NCBI GenBank assembly: GCA_028291445.1
Contig: JAQGIA010000612.1
Coordinates: 1 to 6,586, forward strand
Reading direction: 5' to 3'
DNA length: 6,586 nt
Origin: Belnapia sp.
Lineage (GTDB): Bacteria > Pseudomonadota > Alphaproteobacteria > Acetobacterales > Acetobacteraceae
In this document: positions 5,624-6,586 of the stretch, piece by piece
Position numbering within the stretch: position 1 is the stretch's first letter
Layout: every line of letters starts with the position of its first letter
Translations under genes and position numbers: made by a program
Notes under the pieces: generated by a model
Told to the model about the DNA's origin: nothing
Databases searched by the model: none
What the model saw: only the letters and a program-made list of their open reading frames with translations

Positions 5624-5651
5624 TTGACGCGGCGGCGCAGACGGTTAGGTT
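5624..5651 (+). promoter_or_regulatory. Probable sigma-70-type promoter of rpmG
   Basis: TTGACG at 5624-5629 and TAGGTT at 5646-5651 form -35 and -10 elements with a 16-bp spacer, in the 79-bp gap between the CHAD stop and rpmG. CTTGAC followed by a GC-rich spacer is typical of alphaproteobacterial housekeeping promoters. It implies that rpmG is transcribed independently of sixA-CHAD, with a leader of about 30 nt. Confidence 0.6.
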
Positions 5652-5690
5652 GCGCCCCTTCCAGGTACTTCAGGATCATCGGGCTTCGCC

Positions 5691-5858
5691 ATGGCCAAGT
5701 CGAACACCATCCAGATCAAGCTCGTCAGCAGCGCCGAAACCGGCTTCTTCTATGTCACCAAGAAGAACGTCCGGAACACCACCGGTAAGCTCGAGCTGAA
5801 GAAATACGACCCGGTCGCGCGCAAGCACGTCGTCTTCAAGGAATCGAAGATCAAGTAG
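5691..5858 (+). CDS. rpmG: 50S ribosomal protein L33
   Basis: This 55-residue basic protein matches bacterial L33, a small component of the large ribosomal subunit near the E site. It starts [20 protein letters not shown] and continues [21 protein letters not shown], ending [13 protein letters not shown], the usual L33 sequence throughout. The two CxxC zinc-binding pairs of the zinc-dependent form are absent; there is no cysteine, so this is the zinc-independent form. ATG 5691 is the standard start. The nearest Shine-Dalgarno-like AGGA (5672-5675) is rather far away, 15 nt. Its own promoter lies upstream and an intrinsic terminator 28 bp downstream, so it looks monocistronic. A PleD-like gene lies next to it in convergent orientation. 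Confidence 0.98.
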   Translation: MAKSNTIQIKLVSSAETGFFYVTKKNVRNTTGKLELKKYDPVARKHVVFKESKIK

Positions 5859-5885
5859 CCTGCGAATCCCATTGGGGTCGAGATG

Positions 5886-5914
5886 ACGGCGGGCCCTGGC
5901 CCGCCGTTTGCGTT
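5886..5914 (+). terminator. Intrinsic terminator of rpmG
   Basis: A perfect inverted repeat, ACGGCGGGCC (5886-5895) and GGCCCGCCGT (5898-5907), folds into a GC-rich hairpin of 9-10 bp with a 2-4 nt loop. It is followed on the plus strand by TTTGCGTTT. It lies 28 bp after the rpmG stop. On the minus strand it lacks a T-run, so it should act mainly on rpmG. Confidence 0.85.
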
Positions 5915-5920
5915 TCAGGC

Positions 5921-5958
5921 CCCCGATGCTGGCGCTTCACCCCGATGCTGGCGCTTCA
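5921..5958. repeat. Perfect 19-bp head-to-tail tandem duplication at the pleD-like 3' end
   Basis: Bases 5921-5939 and 5940-5958 are identical (CCCCGATGCTGGCGCTTCA), with no spacer. The right copy ends with tca at 5956-5958, the TGA stop of the minus-strand diguanylate cyclase gene, so each unit carries that stop triplet. As at 1226-1267, it lies between convergent genes and duplicates the end of the minus-strand gene. Confidence 0.92.
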
Positions 5959-6586
5959 GACGGCGCCGATCCGGAATGCCGTGGCGGTATCCTGCAGCTC
6001 ATCGGTATTCGCGCCCTCGACGAAATCCGCAGCAACCGCTTCCACCACCCGGTTACGCCCGGCTTCCTTGGCCCGGTACAGCGCCGCATCGGCGGCGGCC
6101 ACCGCGGCATTCACGCTGGTGCCGGGCGGCGCGATCGCCAGCCCGATGCTGGCGGTCACCCGCAAGGGCAACCCGGCGATCTCGAAGGGCTTGGCGCTGA
6201 GCGAGGCGCAGAGCCGTTCGGCGACCATGGTGGCGTAGTCGGTCGGCGCCCCGGCCAGCACCACCATGAACTCCTCCCCGCCGTAGCGGGCGACGACATC
6301 GGCGGCGCGGAGATGGGACTTCAGCCGGCTGGCGACCTCGCGCAGGGCGACGTCTCCGGCCGGATGGCCGTACTGGTCGTTGATCAGCTTGAAGCGGTCC
6401 ACATCCACCAGCAATACCGCCGCATCCGTCCCGCGCAGCACCCCATCGAGGTGACGGCGGACGTAGCGGCGGTTGCGCAGCCCGGTCAGCGGGTCGGTCA
6501 CCGCCATTTCCAGGCTGCGGTCGAGGTCGGCCCGCAGCCTTTCCTGGTAGCGCTTGCGGCGGATCTGGTTGCGCGCCCGGGCGCGC
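5956..6586 (-). CDS. pleD: PleD-like diguanylate cyclase (GGDEF), N-terminal part beyond the window
   Basis: GGDEF enzymes make cyclic di-GMP from two GTP. The frame stays open to the window edge, giving 209 C-terminal residues. The region before the domain (QIRRKRYQERLRADLDRSLE, visible 7-26) and the junction AVTDPLTGLRNRRY closely follow Caulobacter PleD, whose two receiver domains would lie off the window. Catalytic features: VLLVDVDRFKLINDQYGH with metal ligand D61, and active-site GGEEF at 102-106 (bases 6268-6282). The inhibitory I-site RxxD is intact (R93-D96), five residues before GGEEF, so product feedback inhibition is expected. The C-terminus extends about 30 residues past RAKEAGRNRVV. 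The ATG at 6505-6507 is internal. That it is PleD rather than another receiver-GGDEF protein is inferred from the linker; the domain itself is certain. Confidence 0.88.
   Translation of the reverse strand, partial: RARARNQIRRKRYQERLRADLDRSLEMAVTDPLTGLRNRRYVRRHLDGVLRGTDAAVLLVDVDRFKLINDQYGHPAGDVALREVASRLKSHLRAADVVARYGGEEFMVVLAGAPTDYATMVAERLCASLSAKPFEIAGLPLRVTASIGLAIAPPGTSVNAAVAAADAALYRAKEAGRNRVVEAVAADFVEGANTDELQDTATAFRIGAV

Noticed and set aside
5921..5958. Tandem 19-bp repeat considered as the start of a CRISPR array
   Set aside because: Only two copies, directly adjacent with no spacer, overlapping a stop codon and with no cas genes nearby.

Overview
The window is GC-rich (about 70%), with strong G/C preference at third codon positions. 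Its genes look alphaproteobacterial, most like Acetobacteraceae (Roseomonas-type relatives): PhoU/PhoB, a degenerate CYTH-CHAD protein behind a SixA phosphatase, a zinc-free L33, and a PleD-type diguanylate cyclase. The family-level assignment is inference from protein style; no search was run.

Layout. Bases 1-1226 (+) hold the 3' part of phoU and complete phoB, overlapping by 4 bp: the end of a phosphate-starvation (Pst-Pho) operon. Bases 1259-2484 (-) hold a two-gene unit, a creatininase-family metallohydrolase followed by a GNAT acetyltransferase, also with a 4-bp overlap. Bases 2662-3273 (-) hold a secreted DUF6134-like protein. Two unexplained small frames flank it: a coding-like tail after its stop (2551-2661) and a possible 26-codon leader before its start (3273-3353). 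Bases 3274-3518 separate it from the divergent plus-strand genes and show no other gene. Bases 3519-5611 (+) hold sixA and a CYTH-CHAD gene that seems to begin at a CTG overlapping the sixA stop. Bases 5691-5858 hold rpmG, with a recognisable promoter and intrinsic terminator. Bases 5956-6586 (-) hold the C-terminal part of a PleD-like diguanylate cyclase that runs off the window.

Functional theme. PhoU and PhoB sense and respond to phosphate. CHAD domains are known polyphosphate binders, and SixA-type enzymes act on phosphohistidine, so both plus-strand groups touch phosphate or phosphoryl metabolism. Nothing in the sequence shows co-regulation. The creatininase-GNAT pair and the DUF6134-like gene have no evident link to that theme.

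Most notable structural signals: (1) a perfect 65-bp repeat inside phoU, starting at base 1, that puts second-half PhoU sequence in the first half of the protein, suggesting either a repeat-induced assembly join or gene conversion; (2) short exact tandem duplications at both convergent gene junctions, each containing the stop codon of the minus-strand gene and sharing a gapped consensus; (3) the CTG start candidate of the CHAD gene; (4) a tetrapeptide repeat inside the CHAD domain. I found no clearly new multi-gene system. The window is mostly ordinary chromosome with a few odd small-scale structures.
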